Below, piece by piece: positions 9,502 to 17,673 of a stretch of 64,000 nt of DNA. The notes beneath the pieces are model-generated. The model saw only the letters and a list, made by a program, of their open reading frames with translations. It did no database searches and was not told where the DNA came from. Each line of letters starts with the position of its first letter. Position 1 is the stretch's first letter. Both the position numbers and the translations under genes were made by a program. Source of the stretch: an uncultured Jannaschia sp. (GTDB lineage Bacteria > Pseudomonadota > Alphaproteobacteria > Rhodobacterales > Rhodobacteraceae); assembly GCF_947494055.1 (NCBI RefSeq), contig NZ_CANLTR010000005.1, forward strand, positions 186,001 to 250,000, read 5' to 3'.

Positions 9502-10659
9502 TCAGTCTCCGTGTATCGTGACGGCATGGGGGGTGCCTTCGCGCAGCCGGGCGCACAGGCTCTCGATCCAGGTCGCGGCGTGGCGGGCGGCATCCGGGCG
9601 CAGCATCGAGCCTTGCCGCACCGGGTCGTGCGTGGCCGTGGCGATATCCAGCGCATGGCGCCAGGCTTGCGCCGAAGACGGCATGTGCGGCCGCCAGGTC
9701 GCTACGCCTGCGGCATCGAGCGCGCGAGCCTTCTCGACCTGTTCGTCGAAGTAGCGCCATTCCGGCACGGCGAGCCAGGGCCGGCCGGCGGCAAGGATCT
9801 GATGGCAAGTCGTGTTCCCGGTCGAGGCGACGACCAGATCCGCCGCGGCCAGATAGTCCGCGGCGTTCTCCACCCATCCGTCGTGGCGCAGGTTCGCAGG
9901 CTCCGTCGCGTGCCAGTCCCGTGCGACGGTGCCGATGGTGATCCACGTCGCATCCGGTACGGCGCGCGCGCCCACCGCGATCGGTGCGGAGGCGAAGCCG
10001 CTGCCGCCGCCGCCGGACTGCACGACGATCAACCGCGCATCCTTCGGCACGCCGAGGCGCGCACGGGCCGTCTCGCGATCGGGCTGCGCCATCGTCACGC
10101 CGAGCCCCCCGGCAAAGCAGGATTTCGCGCGCATCGCCGGCGTCCAGTCCGGCTGTGCCAGCCGCGCGTCGCAGGGAACCAGAAGCCCCGCGGCGCCGTC
10201 ATAGGCCGCGCGATGGCCGGGATCGTCGCGCAGACCGTGCTGCAGCACCTTCACATGCGGGACGGAGCAGATCCGCGCGAGCTGTGCCACCTCGGCGGAC
10301 ACGTCGCAGATCATGAGCGCAGGGTCCGCCTCGGCGAACCACCCGGCGATCCGCCCCATCGCGGTGCGGATACCCGGCCAGCCCAGGGGCGCGCAATGCA
10401 GCGTCTCGGGCGTCGCAACCCAGTCGGCGTGGTGTTCCTCCCCCGTCGGCTCGAAGAGCGACGGGATGCGTTCGACCCGGGCGTTCGGCGGCAGGGCAGG
10501 AAAGATGTCGTCCCGGGCACAGAAGATCGTCACCGGCCGGCTCTGCGGCAGCGCCTGAACCAGCGCGGCACAGCGCTCGGCATGGCCGCGGCCCTGATGG
10601 TGCACGAAGTAGCCGATCGGCGCCGACCGGACGTTGCGAAGATCGAAATGCGCCGTCAC
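9502..10659 (-). CDS. MurG-like GT-B glycosyltransferase
   Basis: A 385-residue protein beginning at a GTG (10659) that overlaps the stop of the upstream gene by 4 bp (GTGA). The first segment IGYFVHHQGRGHAERCAALVQAL is the glycine/histidine loop typical of MurG/UGT-type enzymes, and the second half has LIVVQSGGGGSGF and ADLVVASTGNTTCHQILAAGRPWLAVPEWRYFDEQ, the UDP-sugar-binding region of this fold with a conserved acidic/Gln end. It is not MurG itself, because cell-wall genes are absent and the motifs diverge. It acts with the neighbouring glycosyltransferases; donor and acceptor cannot be told. Confidence 0.83.
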   Translation of the reverse strand: MTAHFDLRNVRSAPIGYFVHHQGRGHAERCAALVQALPQSRPVTIFCARDDIFPALPPNARVERIPSLFEPTGEEHHADWVATPETLHCAPLGWPGIRTAMGRIAGWFAEADPALMICDVSAEVAQLARICSVPHVKVLQHGLRDDPGHRAAYDGAAGLLVPCDARLAQPDWTPAMRAKSCFAGGLGVTMAQPDRETARARLGVPKDARLIVVQSGGGGSGFASAPIAVGARAVPDATWITIGTVARDWHATEPANLRHDGWVENAADYLAAADLVVASTGNTTCHQILAAGRPWLAVPEWRYFDEQVEKARALDAAGVATWRPHMPSSAQAWRHALDIATATHDPVRQGSMLRPDAARHAATWIESLCARLREGTPHAVTIHGD

Positions 10660-12716
10660 GCAGGGACGCCCTGAGACCGCCGTTTCGGCTCTTCCCGGAC
10701 GAGGCCGAGATGCGCGAGGCCTTCGAGAATGCCCGCCGCATGCGACGCCTCGGCCCGATAGATTCGACCGCCATGCAGCGTGGCCATTTCCGGACGGGCG
10801 TTCGCGACCAGAATGCCGAGCCCCGAGGCGACGAGCATGTCGGAATCGTTGCCGCTGTCGCCCGCCGTGATGCAATCGGTCAGGTTCAGGCCGAACCGAC
10901 GCGCCGCCGCGGCGACGGCCGCCGCCTTGCCCCCGTTCGGCGCGAGGATGTCGATGAGGTTTCCGTGCGAGGCGACGATCCGGACCGCCACGCCGCTTCG
11001 GCGATAGCGTTCCCGCAGAAGCTCTGCTTCCCGCTGGGATCCGTAGCAGGCAAGCTTCCAGCGCCGCTGCTCGATGCTGGGCTGAAGCTCGAGGGACGAG
11101 GACGTCAGGACCCGCCACGCGGCGTCGCGGTCCCAGTCTTCGTGCAGGCGTGACGCGTAGTCGTGGCAGAGGTGGAAACGTCCATCGGCCTCGCGCACGT
11201 GCAGCTCGGTCCCGACGGCGGTGATGAAGATGTCCGGCTCCGGCAGGGACCAGGCGTGCAGGACGTTGCGTGCCTCGACGATGGATCGTCCGGTGGCCAC
11301 GGCGAAAGGAATGTGCCGGTTCTTCGCGACCCATGACCCGAAGCGACGGGCGCTCGCCGCGCTGCCCGTCAGGGTGCCGTCGATGTCGCTGGCGAGAAGA
11401 TGGCGCGGTTGGGCGAAGCTCCGCCGCGGCCGTTGGAACTCCGAATAGACGCGCTGCACCCGGTCCGCCCAGCGGTTCCAGTCGAAGGCCTGCATGTTGC
11501 GGCGGGCGGCGGAGGCGGCCCTCTGCCATTCGGTGCGGTCGGAGATCAGCGCGTCGATCGCCGCGCCGATGGCCGACGCGTCGGTCGGATCGACGAGCGT
11601 TCCGTGCCCGATCGTCTCGAGGATGTCCGCCGGCCCGCCCTCGCGCGTCGCCACGACCGGCAGCCCGAACCGCGCCGCCTCGAGAAGCGTCAGGCCGAAC
11701 GGCTCGTGCAGCGCGGGGTTCACGAAGACGCCGCCGCGCGCCGCAGCAAGCCGGTAGAGTTGCGGCACGGCCTTCGGTGCATGCCGCGGCGGAAGCGCCA
11801 CGCGCCCTGCCAGGTCCGGCCGGGCGGCTTCGCGCAGGAGCGCGTCGGTCACCCTGCGGCTCTCCTCGTTCTGGACGATGCCGCCGCCGCGCTGTCCGGC
11901 GAGGATGACGAGGTTCGCACGGTCCCGGAGCGTCGGATGCTCGGCATAGGCCCGCAGGAGACCGAGGAGGTTCTTGCGGATGACGGGCCGGGCGACCGCG
12001 AGGATCATCGGACGTTCGGGATCGGTCAGGTACGGATCGACAAGCGCCGAGGCGGCCACGGTCCCCGACGGCGCGGCAGGCAGGTTCACGCCGGGCGCGA
12101 CGCGATGCACGGCGGCGGCAACGTCGGCGTCGTAGGCCTCCACCTGCCGCTCGGCCTCGTCGCGCGAGGAGACGACGATCGCGCGCGCGGTGGCGAGCGC
12201 TTCCCGTTCCTCGTCGATGCGGCGGGCCAGAACGGCGCATCCCGGACCCTTCAGGCAAGCCTGCTTGTCGATGCCGAGCGAATGGGGTGTGTAGACGACC
12301 GGAATATCGTGCCGCGCGGCTGCGCGGCGGACCGTCATCACGGCGTCGGAGAAATGCGCGTGGATCACGTCGGGCTTGCGGCCCATTCGTCCGATCAGGT
12401 CCGCGAAGGCGCGCTCGAGCGCCGGGCGTTCCGCCGCGAGCGCTTCCTTGGCGAGGTAGCGCCGGTCGCTGGTCGCGAGGCGCAGGATCCGTGATTTCGG
12501 GCCGATGGTCTGAACCAGATGCATGTGGTCGGAACCGAGATCCGGATCGTCGAACGCCCGCGTGACGATATCGACCCGATCGACATCCGTGCGCTTCGCC
12601 TGAGCGGTCACCGCGCCGAGTATATAGGCGATATGGCCGCCGGTATCTTCCGTCACGCCGTACCGGACAGCCGGAAACGTCAGACATCCTCCGAGCGCGA
12701 TATGCAGAATATACAT
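10656..12716 (-). CDS. Sucrose-phosphate synthase-like glycosyltransferase fused to HAD-IIB phosphatase
   Basis: A two-domain protein of 686 residues. Residues 1-430 are a GT4 glycosyltransferase of the sucrose-phosphate synthase type (EDTGGHIAYILGAV near the start, HAHFSDAV, VYTPHSLGIDK, AVARPVIRKNLLGLLRAYAEHP, NPALHEPFGLTLLEAARFGLPVVAT). Residues 438-686 are a HAD-IIB phosphatase with LLASDIDGTLTG (D444, D446) and GDSGNDSDML, like sucrose-phosphatase. The expected product is a phosphorylated disaccharide dephosphorylated in cis: sucrose, or a relative such as mannosylfructose or glucosylglycerate, which sequence alone cannot separate. ATG 12716 is preferred because AGGGG lies 8 nt upstream; a GTG at 12722 is too close to it. 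It heads the glycosyltransferase operon. Confidence 0.82.
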   Translation of the reverse strand: MYILHIALGGCLTFPAVRYGVTEDTGGHIAYILGAVTAQAKRTDVDRVDIVTRAFDDPDLGSDHMHLVQTIGPKSRILRLATSDRRYLAKEALAAERPALERAFADLIGRMGRKPDVIHAHFSDAVMTVRRAAARHDIPVVYTPHSLGIDKQACLKGPGCAVLARRIDEEREALATARAIVVSSRDEAERQVEAYDADVAAAVHRVAPGVNLPAAPSGTVAASALVDPYLTDPERPMILAVARPVIRKNLLGLLRAYAEHPTLRDRANLVILAGQRGGGIVQNEESRRVTDALLREAARPDLAGRVALPPRHAPKAVPQLYRLAAARGGVFVNPALHEPFGLTLLEAARFGLPVVATREGGPADILETIGHGTLVDPTDASAIGAAIDALISDRTEWQRAASAARRNMQAFDWNRWADRVQRVYSEFQRPRRSFAQPRHLLASDIDGTLTGSAASARRFGSWVAKNRHIPFAVATGRSIVEARNVLHAWSLPEPDIFITAVGTELHVREADGRFHLCHDYASRLHEDWDRDAAWRVLTSSSLELQPSIEQRRWKLACYGSQREAELLRERYRRSGVAVRIVASHGNLIDILAPNGGKAAAVAAAARRFGLNLTDCITAGDSGNDSDMLVASGLGILVANARPEMATLHGGRIYRAEASHAAGILEGLAHLGLVREEPKRRSQGVPA

Positions 12717-12874
12717 GGACACATCCCCTAAGCCGAAGGAATAACCCTCCCGTCGCGGTGCCGGTTCCTGCGGCGATCTGGCGGTCCGGTTCGACTGCTG
12801 GGGCGGTGTCGATTCCCACCGTAATGCGAAGGTGGCGAAGCGCCCGGTTGATAATTGTTAGCTGCGAGGTTGCG
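12717..12874. promoter_or_regulatory. Divergent intergenic region, SPS-like operon and sulfotransferase
   Basis: 158 bp between two divergent genes. The right side holds an AT-richer stretch (GGTTGATAATTGTTAGC, 12846-12862) with a -10-like GATAAT at 12850-12855, but no convincing -35 at the right spacing. GAGG at 12866-12869 is the ribosome binding site for the sulfotransferase GTG. The left side holds AGGGG, the ribosome binding site of the glycosyltransferase operon. A short inverted repeat CCACC/GGTGG lies at about 12816-12835. Shared control of the two genes is possible but unproven. Confidence 0.4.
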
Positions 12875-13672
12875 GTGCTTTTGACACGGTATCTCTTCGT
12901 CGGCGGGCTGCACCGTTCGGGCACGAGCCTCGTCGCACGGATGGCCGCGCGCGTTCCGGGCGCCGCCGGAATCGTCGGGGCGCCGGTGCCCGAGAACGAG
13001 GGCGTCTACCTGCAGGGCGCGATCCCGCACGACGCGCTGGCCGGCGCGCCGATGCGCTTCGCGACCGATCCGGCGCAGCATTTGACGGAGGCGCATCCGC
13101 TCAACCGGCTGGAGACGCGCGAGCGGCTGGCCGCGGATTGGGACCCATGGTTCCCGAACGGCGCGGCATGGCGGGTCGAGAAGTCGCCGGTGAACCTGAC
13201 GCGGATGCGCCTGCTGCAGCAGCTTTTCCCGCTGTCGCAGTTCGTCGTCGTGATCCGGCATCCCGAAGCGGTCGCGGCGGCCACGGCGAAATGGGTGGAC
13301 GATCCGGCGCCCGCGCGCATCGACCATTGGCTGGATACCCACGACATCGTTCGGGAAGACATCGCCCGGCTGCACGCCGTGCTGGTACTTCGCTACGAGG
13401 ACGTGGTGGCCCGGCCGGATGCGGCGCTGACGGCCCTCGCTGCGTTCCTCGACCGCGACGGCACCGGACTGCTGCCGGACGAGGCGATCCGCAACGGCAA
13501 TCGCGACTATCCGGATGCGCCCACGATGCATGACGCTCAGGCGGCGCGGGCGGCGGCCTGGGGCTACGCGCCCGGGCGGGGGGTCAATGCCTGGACGCCG
13601 ATCCTGCATCATCCGCTGCGCTCGATCCGGGAGACGACCGCTGCGGCGTGGACCGGTCAGTCCTCAAAATAG
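12875..13672 (+). CDS. PAPS-dependent sulfotransferase family protein
   Basis: A 265-residue sulfotransferase-fold protein. The amino-terminal YLFVGGLHRSGTSLVARM (Arg14-Ser-Gly-Thr) is the 5'-phosphosulfate-binding loop of PAPS sulfotransferases; EKSPVNLTRMRLLQQLFPLSQFVVVIRHPEAVAAAT is the 3'-phosphate-binding part with the expected RHP; VLRYEDVVARPDAAL is the typical third block. I start at GTG 12875 because GAGG precedes it by 5 nt and homology begins there; the open frame extends to 12758. It is divergent from the glycosyltransferase operon, which hints that it sulfates that operon's product, an inference only. Its last 16 bp overlap the end of the convergent gntR gene. Confidence 0.8.
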   Translation: MLLTRYLFVGGLHRSGTSLVARMAARVPGAAGIVGAPVPENEGVYLQGAIPHDALAGAPMRFATDPAQHLTEAHPLNRLETRERLAADWDPWFPNGAAWRVEKSPVNLTRMRLLQQLFPLSQFVVVIRHPEAVAAATAKWVDDPAPARIDHWLDTHDIVREDIARLHAVLVLRYEDVVARPDAALTALAAFLDRDGTGLLPDEAIRNGNRDYPDAPTMHDAQAARAAAWGYAPGRGVNAWTPILHHPLRSIRETTAAAWTGQSSK

Positions 13673-14361
13673 GACGCGTAACGCGTGCGGGCGTGGTCGA
13701 CCGTCCGGTCGAGGCGGCCGAGATGGTCGCGCATCGCCAGCACGGCCTCCTCCGGATCTTCGGCTCCGAGCGCGTGCAGGAGGCGGCGGTGATCGGTCAA
13801 CAATTCGGCCATCCCCGCCTTCGGCTCGAGGCTCAGACGGCAGAGGCGATCGACCTGCGCCTTGTTCACCGTGATGGCATCGACGGCATGTCCCGCGTCG
13901 GCTAGGTCGCAGAGCAGAAGGTGGAACCCGAGGTCGTGTGCCAGGAAGGCCGAACGGTCGTCGTTGGCGACCGCATCCGCCTGCGCCCGGAGGTTGGCGT
14001 CGAAGCGCGCCGACTTTTCCGGGGTCCAGCGCAAGTGACAACGGCGGACGACCTCGAGTTCAAGCGCGAGGCGGACGAAGCGGGCGGCGACGATGGCATG
14101 GGTCGAGAACTTCCGCACCTCCGTGGCCTTCTGCGGCCGGACCGTCAGGTAGCCCAGGTTGCCGAGCCGGCTGAACGCGTCGCGGACGGGCTGGCGCGAG
14201 ACCCCGAACCGGCGGGCGACCTCGACCTCGGACATCTTCGTGCCGGGCAGGAGGTCGAGCGCGACGATCTCCCGGTAAAGCTCCTCGAAGACGATGTCCG
14301 CGCTCGTCCGGCGCGCGCCAAGCTCATCGAGCCGGACCATATGGGCGCCGTCCTCAAACAT
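13657..14361 (-). CDS. GntR-family (FCD) regulator of the uronate regulon
   Basis: A 234-residue GntR regulator. Residues 15-85 are the winged helix (EELYREIVALDLLPGTKMSEVEVARRFGVSRQPVRDAFSRLGNLGYLTVRPQKATEV), followed by an all-helical FCD ligand-binding domain with conserved His and Asp residues (FLAHDLGFHLLLCDLA, LLTDHRRLLHALGA, MRDHLGRL). FCD members such as UxuR/ExuR bind sugar acids. It is the last gene of the minus-strand uronate operon, 51 bp after uxuB, so it is probably autoregulated through the operator at 22010-22022. ATG 14340 behind GAGGACGG is an alternative start. It overlaps the 3' end of the sulfotransferase gene tail-to-tail. Confidence 0.88.
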   Translation of the reverse strand: MFEDGAHMVRLDELGARRTSADIVFEELYREIVALDLLPGTKMSEVEVARRFGVSRQPVRDAFSRLGNLGYLTVRPQKATEVRKFSTHAIVAARFVRLALELEVVRRCHLRWTPEKSARFDANLRAQADAVANDDRSAFLAHDLGFHLLLCDLADAGHAVDAITVNKAQVDRLCRLSLEPKAGMAELLTDHRRLLHALGAEDPEEAVLAMRDHLGRLDRTVDHARTRYASYFED

Positions 14362-14412
14362 CCGTCGACGCGCGGCCCGTGCCGTGTTTGCGTGTCGGCA
14401 TACCGCCTCCGA

Positions 14413-15822
14413 CTAGTCGGATCGGGCCGCGGCGCTTGCCCGTGCGCCGTCGCGGACGAGGGCGGCATGAACCTCGCGCAGCGGGTCCGCGATCCGCGCT
14501 GCCATATCCGCGTCGAACACGTCCCGGATGGCGAGGACCGATCCCACCGGGTCGTCCGCGTTCGCCGCCTCGCGCAGGCGGTCGGCCAGCGGATCGCGCA
14601 CGTCGATCGGCGCGCCGGCCTCGTCGGTGCCGGAGACGTAGCGGATCCACGCGGCCAAGGGGAGGAGGAGCGCGTCGGTCTTCCTGCCCGCATCGAGCGC
14701 GTCGCGCAGCGTGCCGAGTAGACGTTGCGGCAGCTTCTGGCTGCCGTCCATCGCGATCTGCCAGGTTCGGTGCCGGATTGCGGGGTTGGCGAACCGCTCC
14801 ATCAGGGCGTCGGCATAGGCGGAAAGGTCCTCGCCCTCCGGCGTCTCGAGCGTCGGGATCACCTGCGACCAGAAGGTCCGCACGAAGTCCGCGATGGCCG
14901 GGTCTGCCACGGCCTCGGAGACGTGTTCGTGTCCGGCGAGGTAGCCCAGATAGGCGATCGAGGAGTGGCTACCGTTCAGCATCCGCAGCTTCATTGCCTC
15001 GAAGGGCGCCACGTCGCCGACCATCTGCACGCCGACGCGGTCGAGTGCGGGGCGTCCTGCGGGAAACGCGTCCTCGATCACCCATTGCCGGAACGGCTCG
15101 TGCAGGACGGGCGCGGCGTCGTGGGTCCCGGTCAGGCGCGCCACCTCGGCGATGTCGTCCTCGGTCGTGGCGGGCACGATCCGATCGACCATCGTGGCGG
15201 GGCAGGCGACCTCCGCCTCGATCCATCGGGCCAGTTCCGGGTCGATCCGATGGGCAAGGTCGATCAGGACAGATCGGGTCAGCGCGCCATTGTGCGGGAG
15301 GTTGTCGCAGGAGAGCACGGTGAAGGGGCGCGTCCCCGTCTTCCGCCGGCGCTCGAGCGCGCGGACGAGGTAGCCCGGCGCGCTGCGGGGGATGGCGTTG
15401 ACGATGTCGTGCGCGATATCAGGGTGGTCCGAGTTCAGCTTGCCGGTTGCCGGATCGTGGCAATAGCCCTTCTCCGTCACGGTGAGCGAGACGATCCGCA
15501 CGGCCGGGTCCGTCATCGCGGCGAGCACGGCCTCCGGGTCCTCGGGCGCGACAAGCACGTCCCGGACCTGCTCGATCGGCCGCGGTTCGGGGCCGTCCGG
15601 CGTCATCTCGACCGCGTGGTAGACGCAGCCCTGCGGCGCGAGCGCGTCGCGGACGTCGGGGCTGCGCAGGCTCACGCCAATCACGCCCCAATCGCCCCCG
15701 GCCTCCGCCAGCCAGGGCATGATGAAAGCACGGGCGAAAGCGCCGAGGCCCAGATGGACGATGCCGACCTCGGGCCGCGGATCGCCGGAAGGGGTCACGC
15801 TATCGGGCAAGCCAGCCTCCAT
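14413..15822 (-). CDS. uxuB: Mannitol/fructuronate dehydrogenase family (D-mannonate oxidoreductase)
   Basis: A 469-residue long-chain mannitol dehydrogenase-family protein. The NAD-binding start is VGIVHLGLGAFARAFIMPWL, followed by VSLTVTEKGYCHD, LSCDNLPHNGALTRSVL, and the catalytic region MKLRMLNGSHSSIAYLGYLAG in which Lys, Asn and His are the conserved trio. In this context, next to uxaC, kduI, kduD and kdgK, the best call is fructuronate reductase (fructuronate to D-mannonate). Mannitol or altronate activity cannot be excluded. The chosen ATG overlaps the end of kduD by 23 bp; a GTG at 15798, directly after the kduD stop, is an alternative. Confidence 0.88.
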   Translation of the reverse strand: MEAGLPDSVTPSGDPRPEVGIVHLGLGAFARAFIMPWLAEAGGDWGVIGVSLRSPDVRDALAPQGCVYHAVEMTPDGPEPRPIEQVRDVLVAPEDPEAVLAAMTDPAVRIVSLTVTEKGYCHDPATGKLNSDHPDIAHDIVNAIPRSAPGYLVRALERRRKTGTRPFTVLSCDNLPHNGALTRSVLIDLAHRIDPELARWIEAEVACPATMVDRIVPATTEDDIAEVARLTGTHDAAPVLHEPFRQWVIEDAFPAGRPALDRVGVQMVGDVAPFEAMKLRMLNGSHSSIAYLGYLAGHEHVSEAVADPAIADFVRTFWSQVIPTLETPEGEDLSAYADALMERFANPAIRHRTWQIAMDGSQKLPQRLLGTLRDALDAGRKTDALLLPLAAWIRYVSGTDEAGAPIDVRDPLADRLREAANADDPVGSVLAIRDVFDADMAARIADPLREVHAALVRDGARASAAARSD

Positions 15823-16525
15823 CGACGTTGAGCAGCGCGCCGTGGATGTAGCGTGCGGCGGGAGAGGCGAGGAACACGGCGGTCTGCGCGATGTCCTCGG
15901 GTTCGCCCCAGCGGCCGGCCGGGATGCGGTCGAGGATCGCCTGGCTGCGCTCGGGGTCGTCGCGCAGGGCCTGCGTGTTGTTCGTCGCGATGTAGCCCGG
16001 CGCGATGGCGTTCACGCCGATTCCCTTCGCCGCCCATTCGTTGGCGAGGATTTTCGTCAGCCCGGCGACGCCGTGCTTCGACGCGGTGTAGGAGGGCACG
16101 CGGATGCCGCCTTGGAAGGACAGGAGCGAGGCGATGTTGACGATCCGGCCCGCGCCGCGGGGCAGGGCGGCCTTCGCGAAGGCCTGGCAGGTGAAGAAGA
16201 CGGCCTTCAGGTTGACGTCCATCACGTCGTCCCAGTCGGATTCGGTGAAGTCGGCGCTGTCCTCGCGGCGGATAATGCCCGCGTTGTTGACGAGGATGTC
16301 GACCTGCCGGTCGGCGAACACGTCCCGCGCCGCCATCGGATCGGCGAAGTCGAGCGCCATCTCCTCGGCGCCCTCGATCATGCCGACCGTTTCAGTGCAG
16401 GAAGAGCGTCCGGCGCAGATGACGTGGGCACCGGCCTGACCCATCGCCACGGCGATCGCCTGGCCGATCCCGGTATTGGCGCCGGTCACCAGCGCCGTCT
16501 GGCCGTCGAGCGAGAAGGGGCTCAA
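15800..16525 (-). CDS. kduD: 2-deoxy-D-gluconate 3-dehydrogenase / DKII reductase
   Basis: A 241-residue short-chain dehydrogenase strongly like E. coli KduD, reducing 2,5-diketo-3-deoxygluconate to 2-keto-3-deoxygluconate with NADH. Motifs: SLDGQTALVTGANTGIGQAIA (cofactor glycine loop), LVNNAGIIRREDSADFTESDWDDVM, ASLLSFQGGIRVPSYTASKHG (Ser, Tyr-x3-Lys catalytic set), INVNAIAPGY-like VNAIAPGYIATNNTQ, and the ending NVDGGWLAR. The start is a TTG at 16525 that overlaps the kduI stop (TTGA), with GGGAG 7 nt upstream; no ATG fits the family start. It follows kduI and precedes uxuB. Confidence 0.92.
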   Translation of the reverse strand: MSPFSLDGQTALVTGANTGIGQAIAVAMGQAGAHVICAGRSSCTETVGMIEGAEEMALDFADPMAARDVFADRQVDILVNNAGIIRREDSADFTESDWDDVMDVNLKAVFFTCQAFAKAALPRGAGRIVNIASLLSFQGGIRVPSYTASKHGVAGLTKILANEWAAKGIGVNAIAPGYIATNNTQALRDDPERSQAILDRIPAGRWGEPEDIAQTAVFLASPAARYIHGALLNVDGGWLAR

Positions 16526-17346
16526 CGCAACGCTCCCATGTCCACCATGTCCATGTCGGTGAAATCGACGTTGTCGCCCGCCATCGCCCAGCAGAACGTG
16601 TAGGCCCCTGTGCCGGCGCCACAATGGATCGACCAGGGCGGCGAGATCACCGCTTCCTCGTTCGCCATGACGATGTGGCGCGTCTCCTCGGGCTTGCCCA
16701 TGAAGTGGAACACGCGCTGGTCCGCGCCGACGTCGAAGTAGAGATACGCCTCCATCCGCCGGTCGTGCAGGTGGGCGGGCATCGTGTTCCACAGGCTGCC
16801 CGGCTGGAACTGCGTGTAGCCCATGACGAGCTGGCAGGTGTCGATCACCTCGGGATGCAGGAACTGGATGATGACCCGCTCGTTCGCCGTTTCGCGGGAG
16901 CCGAGCTCGACGCGCCGGGCCTGCTGCACCGTGACGAGGCGGGTCGGGCAGGCGCGGTGCGCGGGCGCGGAGAGGATGTAGAAGCGGCCGGCGCCGGAGA
17001 ACTCAATCGCGCCGGAGCCCATGCCGATATACAGGATCTCGCCGCTTCCGACCGAATGCGCCTCACCGCCGACCGACACCGTGCCGGTCTCGCCGATGTT
17101 GAGGACGCCCATCTCGCGCCGGTCGAGGATGCTGTCGGTGCCGGTCTCGGCGACCTTGTCGAGCGTGAGCGTGCCGCCGGCGGGCACCGCGCTGCCGAGG
17201 ATGAGGCGGTCGTAATGGCTGTAGACCAGCCGGACCTCGCCCTCCGCGAAGAGATCGCCCACGTGGAAATGCGCGCGCAGCCCTTCGGTATCGAGCGTCT
17301 TCGCGGTGGAGGGGTCGATCGCGTAGCGGGTTTCGGTCTTGAGCAT
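16522..17346 (-). CDS. kduI: 5-dehydro-4-deoxy-D-glucuronate isomerase
   Basis: A 274-residue KduI, which isomerises 5-keto-4-deoxyuronate (DKI) to 2,5-diketo-3-deoxygluconate (DKII) in the breakdown of unsaturated uronates from pectin, alginate-like or glycosaminoglycan polymers. Visible: YSHYDRLILGSAVP, TLDKVAETGTDSILDRREMGVLNIG, and the Zn-binding carboxy-terminal cupin WNTMPAHLHDRRMEAYLYFDV (His-x-His and Glu), with SIHCGAGTGAYTFCWAMAGDN as the last metal-binding part. It begins 11 bp downstream of kdgF in the same direction and overlaps kduD by 4 bp. Confidence 0.95.
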   Translation of the reverse strand: MLKTETRYAIDPSTAKTLDTEGLRAHFHVGDLFAEGEVRLVYSHYDRLILGSAVPAGGTLTLDKVAETGTDSILDRREMGVLNIGETGTVSVGGEAHSVGSGEILYIGMGSGAIEFSGAGRFYILSAPAHRACPTRLVTVQQARRVELGSRETANERVIIQFLHPEVIDTCQLVMGYTQFQPGSLWNTMPAHLHDRRMEAYLYFDVGADQRVFHFMGKPEETRHIVMANEEAVISPPWSIHCGAGTGAYTFCWAMAGDNVDFTDMDMVDMGALR

Positions 17347-17357
17347 CGGATGGCCTT

Positions 17358-17663
17358 TCAGAGGAAGTCGTCGCGGCGGGGCGTGAAGTTGTCGATGAGC
17401 GTGCCCGCCTCGAGGCAGGTGCAGCCATGTACGGCGTCCGAGGGCACGACGAGGCTGTCGCCCGGGCCAAACTCCCGCGTCTCGCCTGCGACGGTGAAGC
17501 GGAAGCGGCCGGATTGGACGAAGGTGGACTGCACGTGGGGGTGGTTGTGGAGCTTGCCCTCGGCGCCTGCCGCGAAGCGGAACGCCACGACCATCAGTTC
17601 GGGCGCGTCGGCGAGGACCTGACGGCGGACGCCGGGATCGGCGTCGACTTCGGGGAAGGGCAT
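17358..17663 (-). CDS. kdgF: KdgF-like cupin (unsaturated uronate linearising enzyme)
   Basis: A single-domain cupin of 101 residues. The motif KLHNHPHVQSTFVQSGRFRFTVAGETREFGPGDSLVVPSDAVHGC holds the two cupin boxes with metal-binding His residues, and the end LIDNFTPRRDDFL is the KdgF-type tail. KdgF opens 4,5-unsaturated uronates to DKI, so placement just upstream of kduI and kduD gives the full order of the pathway. The start ATG 17663 has AAGGAGG with a 5-nt gap; the longer open frame upstream is out of homology and overlaps dctM. It is 10 bp downstream of dctM. Confidence 0.88.
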   Translation of the reverse strand: MPFPEVDADPGVRRQVLADAPELMVVAFRFAAGAEGKLHNHPHVQSTFVQSGRFRFTVAGETREFGPGDSLVVPSDAVHGCTCLEAGTLIDNFTPRRDDFL

Positions 17664-17673
17664 CGCGGCCTCC

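Noticed and set aside
9502-12924. A very long minus-strand open frame of over 1100 codons
   Set aside because: Its upstream two-thirds is an out-of-frame shadow of the SPS-like gene with Arg-rich, low-complexity translation; only 9502-10659 shows glycosyltransferase homology.
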